From Corynebacterium sp. ACRPO (GTDB lineage: Bacteria > Actinomycetota > Actinomycetes > Mycobacteriales > Mycobacteriaceae): a DNA stretch of 64,000 bases. The stretch's first letter is position 1; every line of letters begins with the position of its first letter. Position numbers and translations under genes: made by a program. Of this stretch, positions 10,970 to 22,241 are shown piece by piece. Location of the stretch: contig NZ_JAKRNE010000001.1 of assembly GCF_022347205.1 (NCBI RefSeq), forward strand, positions 284,594 through 348,593, in the 5' to 3' direction. The notes under the pieces are model-generated. The model was not told the DNA's origin and searched no databases. It saw only the letters and a list, made by a program, of their open reading frames with translations.

Positions 10970-11518
10970 ATGAACGAGGCGCAGGCCCCAAAGAATCCGC
11001 AGCACAGCCACCAGCTTAGCGACGCCGAAGTATTGGCCTATACCAGTGCCGATCCCTTCGCACAGACCACCTCTAAACCGTGGGAATTTACGGCGACCTC
11101 GCCCTTCTTGCGCAAGGTGGCTATCGCCTGGGTGATCCTCGTTCTGGCCATCCATATCTTCATGGGAATCACCTTGGATGTGTCTTTTACCGGTGCGCAC
11201 GTGACTACCATCGACAAATTCGCCTTCCCTGGCGTTGGTGTTCTCATTTCCGTTTTGTCCTGGATCGCTCTTAACCGTCCACGCTTGCGCGCAAATGAGG
11301 ATGGGGTAGAGGTCCGCAATATCGTGGGCACCCGCTTTTATCCGTGGCAGGTGGTCTACGGACTTTCCTTCCCCGTAGGCCAGCGTATGGCACGCCTTGA
11401 GCTGCCCGAGTTCGAGTTCGTTCCCGTCTGGGCGTTGCAGTCCGGCGATAAGGGCACCGTCATTGACAACGTCCGCCGCTTCCGCGACGTGGAAGCCAAG
11501 TACATGCCCCAGGATTAA
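10970..11518 (+). CDS. PH-domain (bPH2-like) membrane protein
   Basis: 182 residues. After a polar N-terminus come two hydrophobic segments (about residues 50-70 and 80-105), then a bacterial PH-like domain beginning with RLRANEDGVEVRNIVGTRFYPW. The family has no assigned reaction; related proteins occur between ribH and uvrC in other Actinobacteria, including a mycobacterial low-molecular-weight antigen. ATG 10970 is preferred because AAAGGAG (10956-10962) is 7 bases away; ATG 10964 is one base from it. It may share a transcript with uvrC, three bases downstream. Confidence 0.8.
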   Translation: MNEAQAPKNPQHSHQLSDAEVLAYTSADPFAQTTSKPWEFTATSPFLRKVAIAWVILVLAIHIFMGITLDVSFTGAHVTTIDKFAFPGVGVLISVLSWIALNRPRLRANEDGVEVRNIVGTRFYPWQVVYGLSFPVGQRMARLELPEFEFVPVWALQSGDKGTVIDNVRRFRDVEAKYMPQD

Positions 11519-11521
11519 CAA

Positions 11522-13597
11522 TTGGCTGACCCCACCACCTACCGCCCAGCTCCGGGAACCATTCCCACCGACCCGGGCGTCTATAAGTTCCGCGATGAAA
11601 ACCGCCGCGTTATCTACGTGGGCAAAGCCAAGAACTTGCGCGCTCGGCTGTCTAACTATTTTCAGGACATCACGCAACTGCACCCGCGTACTCGCCAAAT
11701 GGTGCTCACCGCCAACTCGGTGGAGTGGACGGTAGTTGCCAGCGAGGTGGAAGCCTTGCAGTTGGAGTACACGTGGATCAAGCGTTTTGATCCACACTTC
11801 AACGTCATGTACCGCGATGATAAAACCTATCCTATGCTCGCGGTTTCGGTCGGGGAGACGGTCCCTCGCGCCTTTTTCTACCGTGGCCCGCGGCGCAAGG
11901 GCGTGCGCTATTTCGGCCCCTATTCCCATGCCTGGGCCGTGCGCGAAAGCTTGGACTTGCTTACCCGCATCTTTCCCATGCGCACCTGCTCGAAGGGTGT
12001 GTATAACCGGCATGAGCGGCTCGGGCGTCCGTGCCTTTTGGGATACATCGGCAAATGCGATGCACCCTGCATTGGCCGAGTAAGCAAGGAAGACCACCGC
12101 GAGACGGTCAACGATCTCGTGTCCTTCATGAATGGCAACACCGGTTCAGTGCGCCGCAAACTCACCCAGGACATGGAGCAGGCCGCCGAGAACCTAGAGT
12201 TTGAACGCGCGGCGCGCCTGCGCGATGACTTGGGCGCGATTGACAAGATCATGGAACAGCAGGCCGTGGTCTTCACAGACGGCACGGATGCTGATCTCAT
12301 TGCTTTTAACTCCGATGAACTTGAGGCAGCGGTGCAGATCTTCCATGTTCGCGATGGGCGCATTCGCGGTCAGCGCGGTTGGGTAGTCGAACGCGCTGGC
12401 GATCAGGCAAACTCAGAGCCCTTGGAAGAGGGGCAGCCTGATCCCGCGCTGCCAGCGTTGGTACAGAACTTCCTCATCCAGTTCTATTCCGATGCAGTAG
12501 AGCGTGAGAAGCAAGAAGCGCAGGAAGACGCTGCGCTCGCCGCGGACGTGAAGCGGCGCGGGGTGGACCAAGAATCGCACATGAAATCCCGCCGCGTGCA
12601 GGTTATTCCACGCCAGATTTTGGTTCAGGCCCTGCCGGATGAACCGGAGCAGGTCGTCGCGTTGTTGGAGGAGCTGCGCGGTGCTCAAGTAGACCTGCGC
12701 GTTCCCCAGCGCGGCGATAAAAAGCAGCTTATGGCCACGGTGGAGAAAAACGCCAAGGAGCAGTTGCGTCAGCATAAGCTCAAGCGGGTAGGAGATCTCA
12801 CCGCACGCTCGGCGGCCTTGCAGGATATTCAAGAAGCTCTGGGTATGGAGCAAGCCCCATTGCGCATCGAATGTACTGATATCTCCCACATTCAAGGCAC
12901 AGATGTGGTTGCTTCCCTGGTGGTCTTTGAAGATGGCCTGCCCAAGAAGTCGGACTATAGGCGCTACCGCATCAAGGAGGCGGCTGGTGATGGCCGCTCG
13001 GATGACGTCGGTTCTATCGCAGAGATTACGCGCCGTCGGTTTAAGCGTCACAAGCAAGATAAGCTGGCCCATCCGGATGAGGAAGTAGAAGAGTCGTCCT
13101 TTGCAGAGGAGAAGGTGGCGGAAGAATCCGCCGAGGCGGGGCGCCGCTTTGCGTATCCACCGCAGCTTTTCATTGTGGATGGCGGCGCGCCCCAGGTGGC
13201 CGCAGCTCAAGAGGTATTTGATGAGTTAGGCATCGTGGATGTAACCCTGGTGGGCCTGGCCAAGCGCCTCGAGGAAATCTGGGTTCCCGGCGATGATGAG
13301 CCGGTGATTCTGCCGCGAAACTCGCAAGCGCTATTCCTCTTGCAGCAGATTCGCGATGAAGCCCACCGCTTTGCCATTACTTACCACCGGCAGCAGCGCT
13401 CAAAGCGGATGCGTTCCTCAGTTCTTGATTCCGTGCCGGGATTGGGACCGCAGCGGCGCACCGATCTGGTTAAGCATTTCGGTTCGGTGAAGAAGCTCAA
13501 GGCCGCCACTGTGGATGAGATCTGCGAGGTAAACGGCTTCGGTCCAAAACTGGCCCAGACCGTCTACGAGACTTTGCATGATTCTTCGGGCAACTAA
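11522..13597 (+). CDS. uvrC: Excinuclease ABC subunit C
   Basis: Makes both incisions around DNA lesions in nucleotide excision repair with UvrA and UvrB. The 691-residue protein has a GIY-YIG nuclease domain ([22 protein letters not shown] from about residue 19), a UVR motif that binds UvrB (around residues 200-235, [20 protein letters not shown]), an RNase H-like nuclease domain ([23 protein letters not shown]) and two C-terminal helix-hairpin-helix motifs. A glutamate-rich insert (about residues 510-540) is typical of actinobacterial members. The start is a TTG, weakly preceded by CAGGAT. Confidence 0.95.
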   Translation: MADPTTYRPAPGTIPTDPGVYKFRDENRRVIYVGKAKNLRARLSNYFQDITQLHPRTRQMVLTANSVEWTVVASEVEALQLEYTWIKRFDPHFNVMYRDDKTYPMLAVSVGETVPRAFFYRGPRRKGVRYFGPYSHAWAVRESLDLLTRIFPMRTCSKGVYNRHERLGRPCLLGYIGKCDAPCIGRVSKEDHRETVNDLVSFMNGNTGSVRRKLTQDMEQAAENLEFERAARLRDDLGAIDKIMEQQAVVFTDGTDADLIAFNSDELEAAVQIFHVRDGRIRGQRGWVVERAGDQANSEPLEEGQPDPALPALVQNFLIQFYSDAVEREKQEAQEDAALAADVKRRGVDQESHMKSRRVQVIPRQILVQALPDEPEQVVALLEELRGAQVDLRVPQRGDKKQLMATVEKNAKEQLRQHKLKRVGDLTARSAALQDIQEALGMEQAPLRIECTDISHIQGTDVVASLVVFEDGLPKKSDYRRYRIKEAAGDGRSDDVGSIAEITRRRFKRHKQDKLAHPDEEVEESSFAEEKVAEESAEAGRRFAYPPQLFIVDGGAPQVAAAQEVFDELGIVDVTLVGLAKRLEEIWVPGDDEPVILPRNSQALFLLQQIRDEAHRFAITYHRQQRSKRMRSSVLDSVPGLGPQRRTDLVKHFGSVKKLKAATVDEICEVNGFGPKLAQTVYETLHDSSGN

Positions 13598-13633
13598 GTG
13601 GAGTTCTCCTAGAAGCGGCGAATCCTAAAGCGC

Positions 13634-13639
13634 TAGACT
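13634..13639 (+). promoter_or_regulatory. -10 element for leaderless rapZ
   Basis: TAGACT, then seven bases GTTGGGC, then ATG 13647; nearly identical to the rpe start region. No ribosome site is visible. Confidence 0.55.
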
Positions 13640-13646
13640 GTTGGGC

Positions 13647-14519
13647 ATGACGCATTTCGAAACTCCACCCATTTTGATAACCGGCATGTCCGGCGGCGGG
13701 TTGAGTTCCGCTGCCAAAGTGTTTGAGGATAAGGGCTACTACGTGGCCCACAATATTCCGCCTCGCGCCATTGTTGACCTGCTCAAGCTGTGCAACCAAG
13801 AGGGAACTCCGGTGGGCAAGGTAGCAGCCGTAACGGATGTGCGCTCGCGCATGTTTCCAGGGTCTTTGTTAGAGATTATGGATGAGCTTACGGAACTAAA
13901 TATGAAGCCCACCGTGCTTTTTTTGGATGCCCGCGATGACGTGCTCATTCGCCGATTTGATTCGGTGCGTCGCACCCACCCACTGCAGGAGGGGGACACG
14001 CTCAAAGTAGGTATTCAACGCGAGCGTCGGGCGGTGGCAGACGTGCGTTCCCATGCGGATATCATTATTGATACGACGAACCTATCCATTCATGATCTCC
14101 GCCGCGCCATTGAGGCGGCCTTTGGTGAGATGCAAAATGAAAAGCAACATGTCACCGTTGAGTCCTTTGGATTTAAGAATGGCTCGCCCCGCGATGCTGA
14201 CTTAGTGGTAGACGTGCGTTTCCTGCCCAACCCCTATTGGGTTCCAGAACTGCGGGGATACCGCGGCACGGATGAACCGGTTGCCCACTATGTGCTCTCG
14301 CAGCCAGCGGCGCAGGAGTTCGTGGATACTTTCTTGCAGATGTTTTCTACCATGCTGGATGGCTACCGCCATGAGGGCAAGAACTTCATCACGCTTGGCG
14401 TCGGTTGCACGGGCGGCCACCACCGTTCCGTCGCCATCGCAGAGGCTATAGCGGCGCGACTGCGGGACAATGACACCTTGGACGTCAGCACCTTGCATAG
14501 GGATATCGCACGAGGCTAG
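13647..14519 (+). CDS. rapZ: RapZ/YvcJ family nucleotide-binding protein
   Basis: 290 residues. The family binds nucleotides; in E. coli RapZ is an RNA adaptor controlling glmZ, and in actinobacteria the role is unsettled. The P-loop reads GMSGGGLSS, so the Walker A lysine is replaced by leucine, a change I also recall in other actinobacterial homologues. The C-terminal domain is well conserved ([34 protein letters not shown]). It is followed by yvcK and whiA, the standard triplet. ATG 13647 is chosen over TTG 13641 from the -10 spacing. Confidence 0.92.
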   Translation: MTHFETPPILITGMSGGGLSSAAKVFEDKGYYVAHNIPPRAIVDLLKLCNQEGTPVGKVAAVTDVRSRMFPGSLLEIMDELTELNMKPTVLFLDARDDVLIRRFDSVRRTHPLQEGDTLKVGIQRERRAVADVRSHADIIIDTTNLSIHDLRRAIEAAFGEMQNEKQHVTVESFGFKNGSPRDADLVVDVRFLPNPYWVPELRGYRGTDEPVAHYVLSQPAAQEFVDTFLQMFSTMLDGYRHEGKNFITLGVGCTGGHHRSVAIAEAIAARLRDNDTLDVSTLHRDIARG

Positions 14520-14542
14520 AGCACAGGAGTTTTAACGCTTTT

Positions 14543-15526
14543 ATGACCAATCCTTCACACATGGTCTGCCTCGGCGGCGGCCATGGACTTTATCAAACCC
14601 TTCTGTCCGCACGCTTTAGCGAGGCGGCCGATATTTCTGCCATCGTTACCGTCGCGGATGATGGCGGTTCCTCTGGCCGTTTGCGCCGCGAGCTGGAAAT
14701 CATTCCCCCGGGTGACTTGCGCATGGCGCTGGCTGCCTTGGCCAATAGTGACCCAGTGGGGGACTTGTGGGCACGAACCTTGCAACACCGTTTCGGTGGC
14801 AATGGCGCTATGGCAGGGCATGCGGTAGGCAATCTGATGATTGCGGGATTAACGGATGTACTCGGCGATTATCAAGCTGCCCTGGATACCATCGCAGAAC
14901 TTACTAATTCCCAGGGGCGAGTTTTCCCAGTGGTCAATCAAGCCTTAGAGATTGAGGCGGATGTTGCCGGGCTTGACGACGACCCCCGTGTCATGCGCCA
15001 GGTCCGCGGCCAGGTTGCGGTCGCTTCCACACCGGGCCAGGTGCGGCGCGTGCGCATCGTGCCCGAACAACCCAGCGCGAATCCGGATGCCCTTGATGCC
15101 ATCCAGCGCGCGGATCTCATTACCATCGGCCCAGGCTCGTGGTTTAGCTCGGTATTGCCGCATACTCTCGTGCCGCAGGTAGTGGATGCGATTTCTGCTT
15201 CCGATGCGTTGCGCGTCGTTGTTTTGAACCTTTCGGCCGAGCCGGGCGAAACTCATGGCTTCTCCGCAGAGCGTCACTTGCACGTGCTCGCGCAGCACGC
15301 CCCTGATCTGCGGATTGACCGTATTTTGGTGGACGAGGCGGCTTTGCCCACCGATAGTGAGCGCGTCTATATTCAGCGCGCCGCGCAGTCCCTAGGCGCT
15401 CGCGCTACCTTCGCGGATGTGAGCCAAGTTGATGCCAATGGTCGCAGCATCAATAAGCACGATCCGGAAAAGCTGTCTGCGGCGCTCTTGGACCTATATT
15501 CGGACTATCGCAGCACTCGCGATTAG
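14543..15526 (+). CDS. yvcK: YvcK/CofD-like protein (gluconeogenesis factor family)
   Basis: 327 residues, related to the CofD phosphotransferase fold. Members bind UDP-sugars and link carbon supply to cell wall growth; the mycobacterial homologue CuvA is needed for growth on some carbon sources. Motifs seen: CLGGGHGLYQTLLS (nucleotide loop), IVTVADDGGSSGRLRRE, and LITIGPGSWFSSVLPHTLVPQV. AGGAG lies about 12 bases before ATG 14543. It sits 23 bases after rapZ and probably in the same transcript. Confidence 0.92.
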   Translation: MTNPSHMVCLGGGHGLYQTLLSARFSEAADISAIVTVADDGGSSGRLRRELEIIPPGDLRMALAALANSDPVGDLWARTLQHRFGGNGAMAGHAVGNLMIAGLTDVLGDYQAALDTIAELTNSQGRVFPVVNQALEIEADVAGLDDDPRVMRQVRGQVAVASTPGQVRRVRIVPEQPSANPDALDAIQRADLITIGPGSWFSSVLPHTLVPQVVDAISASDALRVVVLNLSAEPGETHGFSAERHLHVLAQHAPDLRIDRILVDEAALPTDSERVYIQRAAQSLGARATFADVSQVDANGRSINKHDPEKLSAALLDLYSDYRSTRD

Positions 15527-15702
15527 AACCGGCGCGCTAATTCACCGCGGTATCGTGCGAGCGGCCGCACTCGACCGACCGCGCGGCGATCGAGCCCGCG
15601 CGGTATGATGTCAGAAATCCTTTCACCGCACTGGGCTGGAAGCAATGGCTCTAGCCGGTATGCGTACTTTGTGACTGTGAGAATAGAAATGGGGCGAACT
15701 AG

Positions 15703-16692
15703 GTGACCACACCATTGACCGACCAGGTCAAAGAAGAATTGACGGCTGTCGTCGTGCCACGCCAGTCCGCTCGCGCTGCCGAACTGGCGGCGATGTTGCG
15801 ATTCGCCGGCGAGCTAGATATTTCCGGTGACAGCATGTCCTATGAGCTGGAGCTAGAAAGCCACGCCATTGCACGGCGCTTCATGAACGCTCTTGATGAC
15901 CTCTATGGGATCACTGCCGATAGCCATGTCGCCGGCCCGGCAGGAACCACCAAGAAGACTCGCGTAACGGTTCGCATTTCCACCGGCGCGAAAGAGTTGA
16001 CCCGTCGGCTGGGTCTTATCACCCGCTCCGGCCATGCAGTAGTGGGTCTGCCGCCGCAGGTCATCTCCGGCACCGTCGCCGATAGCGAAGCAGCATGGCG
16101 CGGAGCCTTCCTTGCCCATGGCAGTCTCACGGAGCCAGGCCGCTCTTCCGCGCTGGAAGTTACCTGCCCGTGCCAAGAGGCTGCGTTGGCACTGGTGGGC
16201 TGCGCCCGCCGCCTTGGTATCTCTGCGAAGACCAAGGAAACTCGCGGTGAAGATCGCGTCGTTGTACGCGATGGTGATGCTATCGGGGCGCTTCTTACGC
16301 GTATGGGTGCTCAGGAGACTCGATTGAGCTGGGAAAAGAAGCGAGTTAAGCGGGAGGCGCACGATACGTCTCGGCGCTTGGACAATTTTGATGACGCCAA
16401 CCTTCGGCGCTCTGCTCGCGCTGCGGTTACCGCGGCAGCGCGCGTTGACCGCGCCATGGAGATCTTAGGTGACGATGTTCCTGAGCACTTGGCAGACGCG
16501 GGCCGCTTGCGAGTTCAGCACCGCGAGGCTTCGCTCGAAGAGCTGGGTCGCTTGGCCGAGCCTCCTATGACTAAGGACGCAGTAGCTGGGCGTATTCGCC
16601 GCTTGCTGTCGATGGCCGATAAGCGAGCCGAGGAGCTGGATATCCCCGATACCAACCAAGCGATTACAGATGACCTCTTCAACGAATCCTGA
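15703..16692 (+). CDS. whiA: DNA-binding protein WhiA
   Basis: 329 residues. WhiA is a transcription factor for sporulation in Streptomyces; in C. glutamicum and other non-spore-formers it influences cell division and growth. The N-terminal two-thirds is the degenerate LAGLIDADG-type fold ([49 protein letters not shown]) and the C-terminus carries a helix-turn-helix ([25 protein letters not shown]). GTG 15703 has only a weak ribosome site. The 176-base gap before it is more than expected for strict co-transcription with yvcK, so it may have its own promoter. Confidence 0.95.
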   Translation: MTTPLTDQVKEELTAVVVPRQSARAAELAAMLRFAGELDISGDSMSYELELESHAIARRFMNALDDLYGITADSHVAGPAGTTKKTRVTVRISTGAKELTRRLGLITRSGHAVVGLPPQVISGTVADSEAAWRGAFLAHGSLTEPGRSSALEVTCPCQEAALALVGCARRLGISAKTKETRGEDRVVVRDGDAIGALLTRMGAQETRLSWEKKRVKREAHDTSRRLDNFDDANLRRSARAAVTAAARVDRAMEILGDDVPEHLADAGRLRVQHREASLEELGRLAEPPMTKDAVAGRIRRLLSMADKRAEELDIPDTNQAITDDLFNES

Positions 16693-16719
16693 CCCTCGGA
16701 TTCGCTTACATTAAAAGAA

Positions 16720-16772
16720 CTCCCCGCAGTGCGGATACCAAAGCGGTAGACGCAGCTGCGGGGAGATTTTTA
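16720..16772 (+). terminator. Terminator after whiA
   Basis: CTCCCCGCAG (16720-16729) pairs perfectly with CTGCGGGGAG (16756-16765), followed by ATTTTT. On the other strand the hairpin is followed by TTCTTTTAA, so it may also serve the convergent permease gene. Confidence 0.8.
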
Positions 16773-16824
16773 GTGCCTTCCCGGCTAGCAGGTGCGCAAC
16801 CGGCTAGCCAGAAGCGTTAAAGAA

Positions 16825-18471
16825 CTAGGGCACGAGGAATCCTAGGACGTTGGTCATCAAGAACACGATGACGCATACAATGGCTAGGAAAGCCACGGAG
16901 TAGCCCACTACGTTCTTCAGGATGACTGATTCCTTGCCCTCCATATTGACGGCGGTAGCCGCAATTGCAAGGGACTGCGGGGAGATCATCTTGCCCACAA
17001 CGCCGCCTGCGGTATTGGCCGCGAGCATAAGGTCAGGATTCACGCTGATTCGCTCTGCCGCTGCAACCTGCAGGTTGGCAAAGAGGGCATTAGCAGACGT
17101 ATCGGAGCCAGTAACCGCGGTACCAATCCAGCCCAGGACTGGGGCGAAGAGCGCAAAGATGCTGCCGGCAGAAGAGACGAACTCACCAATAGCAATAGTC
17201 TGGCCGGAGTAGTTCATCGTGTAGGCCAAGGCCAGCACCAAGATGATGGTAAGGGCCGAGAACTTCATGCGGCTGACGACGTCCCCAAAGGCGCTCACCG
17301 GTTGCCCAAAGCTTAGGCTGTAGCGGCCATTTTCATTGAAGTAGTGGTAGACAACCGCAACGATAATGCCCGAGAGCAGCAGGAGCGTACCTGGATTGCC
17401 AAAGACATTGAAGCTGAAGCTGGTATCCATGAGCTTGCCGTCGGCGTCGACAATCGCGTCATCAAGCAAAGGCCAGGCAAAGTGCAGCTTGAGGAATCCG
17501 AAGATAGCGGGGGCGGCGGTGGCCACGGCAAAGACCACGGTCACTACGGCGTAGGGAAGCAGCGCCATCCAGATACGGCGTCCGTTGAGATCGGTGGTGG
17601 ACTCGGCGGCAGGAAGCTCGAGACGCTCGCGCAACTCCTTGACGCCCTTCGGCTTCCATACCCGGAGGAAGGCGAAAGCACAGCCCAAAGAGACGATGCA
17701 GGCGATGACGTTGGTGAGCTGGTACGCAAAGAAAGTCGCGGCCAACCACTGAGCCAACGCGAAGGAAATGCCAATCACGGCAGCGGCCGGGGCAGTTTCC
17801 TTGACACCGCGGAAGCCGTCCAAGATGAAGGCGATGAGGAATGGCACGATGGCGGCGATGAGCAGCACCTGCAAGGAGATAAGTGCTGCAATGTCGTGGG
17901 TTTGCTCGGCGCTGCGACCGGCAACCTCGCCCGCAGTGGTTACCGGGATGCCAACCGCGCCAAAAGCAACCGGAGCGGTATTAGCAATCAGAACTACTGT
18001 AGCCGCGCGCAGTGGCTTCACGCCAAGGGCCATGATCATGGTCGCGGTAATGGCCACGGGGGCGCCGAAGCCAGCGAGGGCCTCCAACAAACCGCCAAAA
18101 CAGAAGGCGATGAGGATAGCCTGGATGCGAATATCGCCATCACCCAAAAGGTCAAAGGTCTTGCGCAGATCCTCGAAGCGCCCGGAGGCTACGGTGATTT
18201 CATAGAACCAGATTGCAGTAATGATGACCCAGACAATGGGCAGGAGACCGAATAGCCCGCCACGTACGGCGGAGGACAAAGCCATATCTACCGGCATGGA
18301 GAAGCCGGCGATGGCAATAATGAGGGATACTGCCAGGGCAACGGCGCCAGAAGTATGCGCGCGTGCCTTTACGCCTAGCAGCATGATAAAGAATGCAATG
18401 AGCGGGAGAATCGCCACCAGGGCGGTAAGCCCGAGGCTGTCACCCACAGCAGAGGTATTTATTTCGAACAA
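16825..18471 (-). CDS. lldP: L-lactate permease
   Basis: Proton-coupled uptake of lactate (LctP/LldP family). 548 residues with about 12-14 hydrophobic segments and family signatures such as VWVIITAIWFYEITVASGRFEDLRK, EALAGFGAPVAI, AGWIGTAVTGSDTSAN-type sequence and NTAGGVVGKMISPQSLAIA. I start at TTG 18471 because AAGGA lies 6 bases before it and the product then begins FEINTSAVGDSLG; the longer frame has no ribosome site. No lactate dehydrogenase or regulator gene adjoins it. It is inserted, in opposite orientation, between whiA and gap, neighbours in C. glutamicum. Confidence 0.93.
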   Translation of the reverse strand: MFEINTSAVGDSLGLTALVAILPLIAFFIMLLGVKARAHTSGAVALAVSLIIAIAGFSMPVDMALSSAVRGGLFGLLPIVWVIITAIWFYEITVASGRFEDLRKTFDLLGDGDIRIQAILIAFCFGGLLEALAGFGAPVAITATMIMALGVKPLRAATVVLIANTAPVAFGAVGIPVTTAGEVAGRSAEQTHDIAALISLQVLLIAAIVPFLIAFILDGFRGVKETAPAAAVIGISFALAQWLAATFFAYQLTNVIACIVSLGCAFAFLRVWKPKGVKELRERLELPAAESTTDLNGRRIWMALLPYAVVTVVFAVATAAPAIFGFLKLHFAWPLLDDAIVDADGKLMDTSFSFNVFGNPGTLLLLSGIIVAVVYHYFNENGRYSLSFGQPVSAFGDVVSRMKFSALTIILVLALAYTMNYSGQTIAIGEFVSSAGSIFALFAPVLGWIGTAVTGSDTSANALFANLQVAAAERISVNPDLMLAANTAGGVVGKMISPQSLAIAATAVNMEGKESVILKNVVGYSVAFLAIVCVIVFLMTNVLGFLVP

Positions 18472-18499
18472 GAGAAGTCCTTGATTTCTACGGTGGTCT

Positions 18500-18521
18500 T
18501 GCCCGTAGGAAACTACGGGCA
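18500..18521. promoter_or_regulatory. 9-bp inverted repeat in the lldP leader
   Basis: TGCCCGTAG and CTACGGGCA are perfect inverted arms around GAAA, 28 bases upstream of the lldP start. It could be a regulator's operator or an RNA hairpin in the leader. The sequence does not match the published LldR core that I recall, so the binding partner is unknown. Confidence 0.5.
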
Positions 18522-18678
18522 CCTGAAAGCATTCTCACGGTGACCAACGGTGGCGCTAGAGCAGGCAGGGTTGCCTTAAACGCTTTGTGAGCCAGTGAGT
18601 ATAGAAAGCATATCGTGCGGTGGGCATCATGGAAACAATACGGTCGTCTTATTAGGCGCCAGCAGTAATGCTGCGAAA

Positions 18679-18692
18679 TGTCCGATCGGACA
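18679..18692. promoter_or_regulatory. 14-bp perfect palindrome
   Basis: TGTCCGATCGGACA lies midway between lldP and gap. Its perfect symmetry without a spacer suggests a dimeric repressor site. No regulator is assigned. Confidence 0.4.
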
Positions 18693-18720
18693 GAGGCGGG
18701 CGCAACCACTAGAGCGTGGA

Positions 18721-18736
18721 AGTGATATATCTCATG
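18721..18736. promoter_or_regulatory. Weak GlxR-like site upstream of gap
   Basis: AGTGA-TATATC-TCATG matches 7 of the 10 outer bases of the GlxR consensus TGTGA-N6-TCACA and keeps the central TA. GlxR, the cAMP-binding regulator of C. glutamicum, controls many glycolytic genes including gapA. A partial match only. Confidence 0.3.
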
Positions 18737-18900
18737 GTAACGCTGTAAACCCAACACAAACCCACGTGTTCGGGCCTATCCAGCGGGTTTGTATGTGGGG
18801 AAAAAAAGGATCGGAAAGAGTGTACGCGCTTTTGGAAAGTCTGTCATCCACTAGTTCTCAAGGTTGCTGGGAGCCTGCGCTGACAAAAATCGCTCGGTAG

Positions 18901-20019
<1,119 letters not shown>

Positions 20020-20042
20020 ACTAGAGCTCTAGCAATGAGGAT

Positions 20043-20084
20043 CCGGCCGCGATGCAAGCCTAAACGGCGCTGCGTCGCGGCCGG
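20043..20084 (+). terminator. Hairpin between gap and pgk (attenuator-like)
   Basis: CCGGCCGCGA and TCGCGGCCGG are perfect 10-base arms. The following TATTCTTATA is only moderately T-rich, so partial termination that lowers pgk relative to gap, or RNA processing, is more likely than a full stop. Confidence 0.55.
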
Positions 20085-20137
20085 TATTCTTATATCTATA
20101 GCCTTTTAACCCGTCCGAATTGTTTAAGGAGTAAATA

Positions 20138-21355
20138 ATGGCTTTCCAGACTCTTGACGATCTTCTCAAGGAGGGCGTCGAATCCCGCCACGTCCTCGTC
20201 CGCTCTGACTTCAATGTTCCACTTGATGAAGAGGGAAATATTACCGATCCCGGACGCATCAACGCTTCTCTTCCGACCATCAAGGCACTGTTAGAAGGTG
20301 GTGCAAAGGTCATTCTTTCCGCACACCTGGGTCGTCCAAAGGGCGAGGTAAACCCTAAGTTCTCTTTGGCTCCAGTAGCTGAAGCGCTGTCTGAAGCGCT
20401 TGACCAGTACGTTGCCCTAGCCGGCGACGTCACCGGAGAAGACGCTCATGAGCGTGCCAACGGCCTCAACGATGGCGATGTGATGTTGATCGAAAACGTC
20501 CGCTTCGACCCCCGTGAGACCTCCAAGGACGAGGCTGAGCGCGGCCAGTTCGCTGACGAGCTCGTTGCTCTGGCAGCCGATAACGGCGCTTTTGTTTCTG
20601 ATGGCTTTGGCGTTGTCCACCGTGCGCAGGCATCTGTGTATGACGTCGCTAAGCGCCTGCCGGCTTACGCGGGCAAGCTCGTAGAAAAGGAACTGTCGGT
20701 TCTGTCCACCGTAGCCAAGGAGCCGGAGCACCCGTACGTGGTTGTCCTCGGCGGCGCCAAGGTTTCGGATAAGCTCGGCGTGATTGAAGCACTGGCCGGC
20801 AAGGCAGACAAGGTCATCATTGGTGGCGGCATGTGCTACACCCTGCTGGCCGCCAAGGGCTATAACGTCCAAGAGTCCCTGCTGCAAGAAGATCAGATCG
20901 AAAACTGCAAGGACCTGCTCGAGCGCTTTGGCGACAAGCTGGTGCTTCCGGTTGACCTCGCTGCTGCAAGCAAGTTCGCAGCGGATGCAGAGACCCAGGT
21001 GGTCGAGCTCGATAGCATCCCTGAAGGCTGGATGTCCCTGGATATTGGACCAAAGTCTGTGGAAAAGTTTGCAGAGGTGCTTGCTTCCTCCAAGACCGTC
21101 TTCTGGAACGGCCCGATGGGCGTATTCGAAATGGAAGCTTTCTCCAAGGGCACTGCTGGTGTAGCGCAGGCTATTATCGACGCCACCGCAAAGAACGGTT
21201 CCTTCTCCGTCGTTGGTGGCGGCGACTCCGCTGCCTCCGTGCGCATGCTTGGCTTGGATGAGGATGGCTTCAGCCATATCTCCACCGGCGGCGGTGCCTC
21301 CCTCGAGTACCTCGAGGGCAAGGAGCTTCCGGGCGTATCTGTCCTGGAAGCCTAA
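20138..21355 (+). CDS. pgk: Phosphoglycerate kinase
   Basis: Transfers phosphate from 1,3-bisphosphoglycerate to ADP. 405 residues with the substrate loop [10 protein letters not shown], the arginine/histidine region [22 protein letters not shown], and the nucleotide segments [10 protein letters not shown] and [15 protein letters not shown] lies about 7 bases before ATG 20138. Second gene of the glycolytic cluster. Confidence 0.97.
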   Translation: MAFQTLDDLLKEGVESRHVLVRSDFNVPLDEEGNITDPGRINASLPTIKALLEGGAKVILSAHLGRPKGEVNPKFSLAPVAEALSEALDQYVALAGDVTGEDAHERANGLNDGDVMLIENVRFDPRETSKDEAERGQFADELVALAADNGAFVSDGFGVVHRAQASVYDVAKRLPAYAGKLVEKELSVLSTVAKEPEHPYVVVLGGAKVSDKLGVIEALAGKADKVIIGGGMCYTLLAAKGYNVQESLLQEDQIENCKDLLERFGDKLVLPVDLAAASKFAADAETQVVELDSIPEGWMSLDIGPKSVEKFAEVLASSKTVFWNGPMGVFEMEAFSKGTAGVAQAIIDATAKNGSFSVVGGGDSAASVRMLGLDEDGFSHISTGGGASLEYLEGKELPGVSVLEA

Positions 21356-21394
21356 AACTGCCTTCTTAATTTGCCAGAAAGAGAGGAAAAATTC

Positions 21395-22177
21395 ATGGCA
21401 CGCACCCCACTTATCGCAGGTAACTGGAAGATGAACCTCGACCACGTCGAGGCCATCGGCTCCGTTCAGAAGTTCGCCTTTTCCCTGCCAAAGGACTACT
21501 ACGAGAAGGTTGACGTGGCCTACATGGTCCCGTTTACTGATATCCGCACTATCCAAACGCTGGTAGAGGGCGACAAGCTGCAGGTCACCTACGGTGCGCA
21601 GGACATTTCCAAGCACGAGTCCGGCGCATTCACTGGTGAAGTATCTGGCAAGATGTTGGCCAAGCTCGGCTGCAGCTGGGTGGTTGTGGGCCACTCGGAG
21701 CGCCGTCAGTACCACGGCGAGACCGATAAGCTCGTTGCAGAGAAGGCAGCTGCAGCATTGGACAATGGCATCAGCCCCATCGTGTGCGTAGGCGAGCCGT
21801 TGGCTGTACGCGAGGCCGGTACCCATGTGGACTACGTGGTTAACCAGACCCGCAATTCTTTGGCCGGCCTGAGCGCAGACCAGCTTGCCAAGACTGTCAT
21901 CGCCTACGAGCCAGTTTGGGCGATTGGCACCGGCAAGGTTGCCTCCGCAGACGATGCCCAAGAAGTCTGCGCCGCCATCCGTGAGCTCGTAACGGAGCTC
22001 GCAGGCGAGGAGGTTGCTGCAGGTATCCGCATTCTCTACGGTGGTTCCGTCAAGGTTGATTCCGTTGCAGAGATCGTCAGCAAGCCTGACGTCGACGGCG
22101 GCCTTATCGGTGGCGCTTCCTTGGTCGGCGAGGAGTTTGCCAAGTTGGCTGCCAACGCAGCTAATGCCCTGAGCTAA
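21395..22177 (+). CDS. tpiA: Triosephosphate isomerase
   Basis: Interconverts dihydroxyacetone phosphate and glyceraldehyde 3-phosphate. 260 residues with [12 protein letters not shown] (catalytic Lys), VVGHSERRQ (catalytic His), [15 protein letters not shown] (catalytic Glu) and the phosphate loop YGGSV. ATG 21395 is preceded by AGAGAGGAA; the longer frame adds eight non-family residues. In C. glutamicum ppc follows tpi; here it does not. Confidence 0.97.
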   Translation: MARTPLIAGNWKMNLDHVEAIGSVQKFAFSLPKDYYEKVDVAYMVPFTDIRTIQTLVEGDKLQVTYGAQDISKHESGAFTGEVSGKMLAKLGCSWVVVGHSERRQYHGETDKLVAEKAAAALDNGISPIVCVGEPLAVREAGTHVDYVVNQTRNSLAGLSADQLAKTVIAYEPVWAIGTGKVASADDAQEVCAAIRELVTELAGEEVAAGIRILYGGSVKVDSVAEIVSKPDVDGGLIGGASLVGEEFAKLAANAANALS

Positions 22178-22210
22178 CAGCAGTTATCACCCGTCACAGG
22201 TTCGCGCTAA

Positions 22211-22241
22211 GGCGCGGGTTGGAATGGTTCCAGCCCGCGCC
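22211..22241 (+). terminator. Strong hairpin after tpiA
   Basis: GGCGCGGG and CCCGCGCC are perfect arms with an inner TGGAA/TTCCA stem. No T-run follows, so it may be a Rho-assisted stop or a 3'-end stabiliser of the gap-pgk-tpiA message. Confidence 0.5.

Noticed and set aside
10898..12097. A 399-codon minus-strand frame across the PH-domain gene and uvrC
   Set aside because: It lies opposite two well-supported genes and has no family resemblance.
18595..18900. A 101-codon plus-strand frame between lldP and gap
   Set aside because: No ribosome site and it runs through the regulatory palindromes; a chance frame.
20417..21961. A 514-codon minus-strand frame opposite pgk and tpiA
   Set aside because: A shadow of two highly biased genes; it crosses their boundary and resembles no protein.
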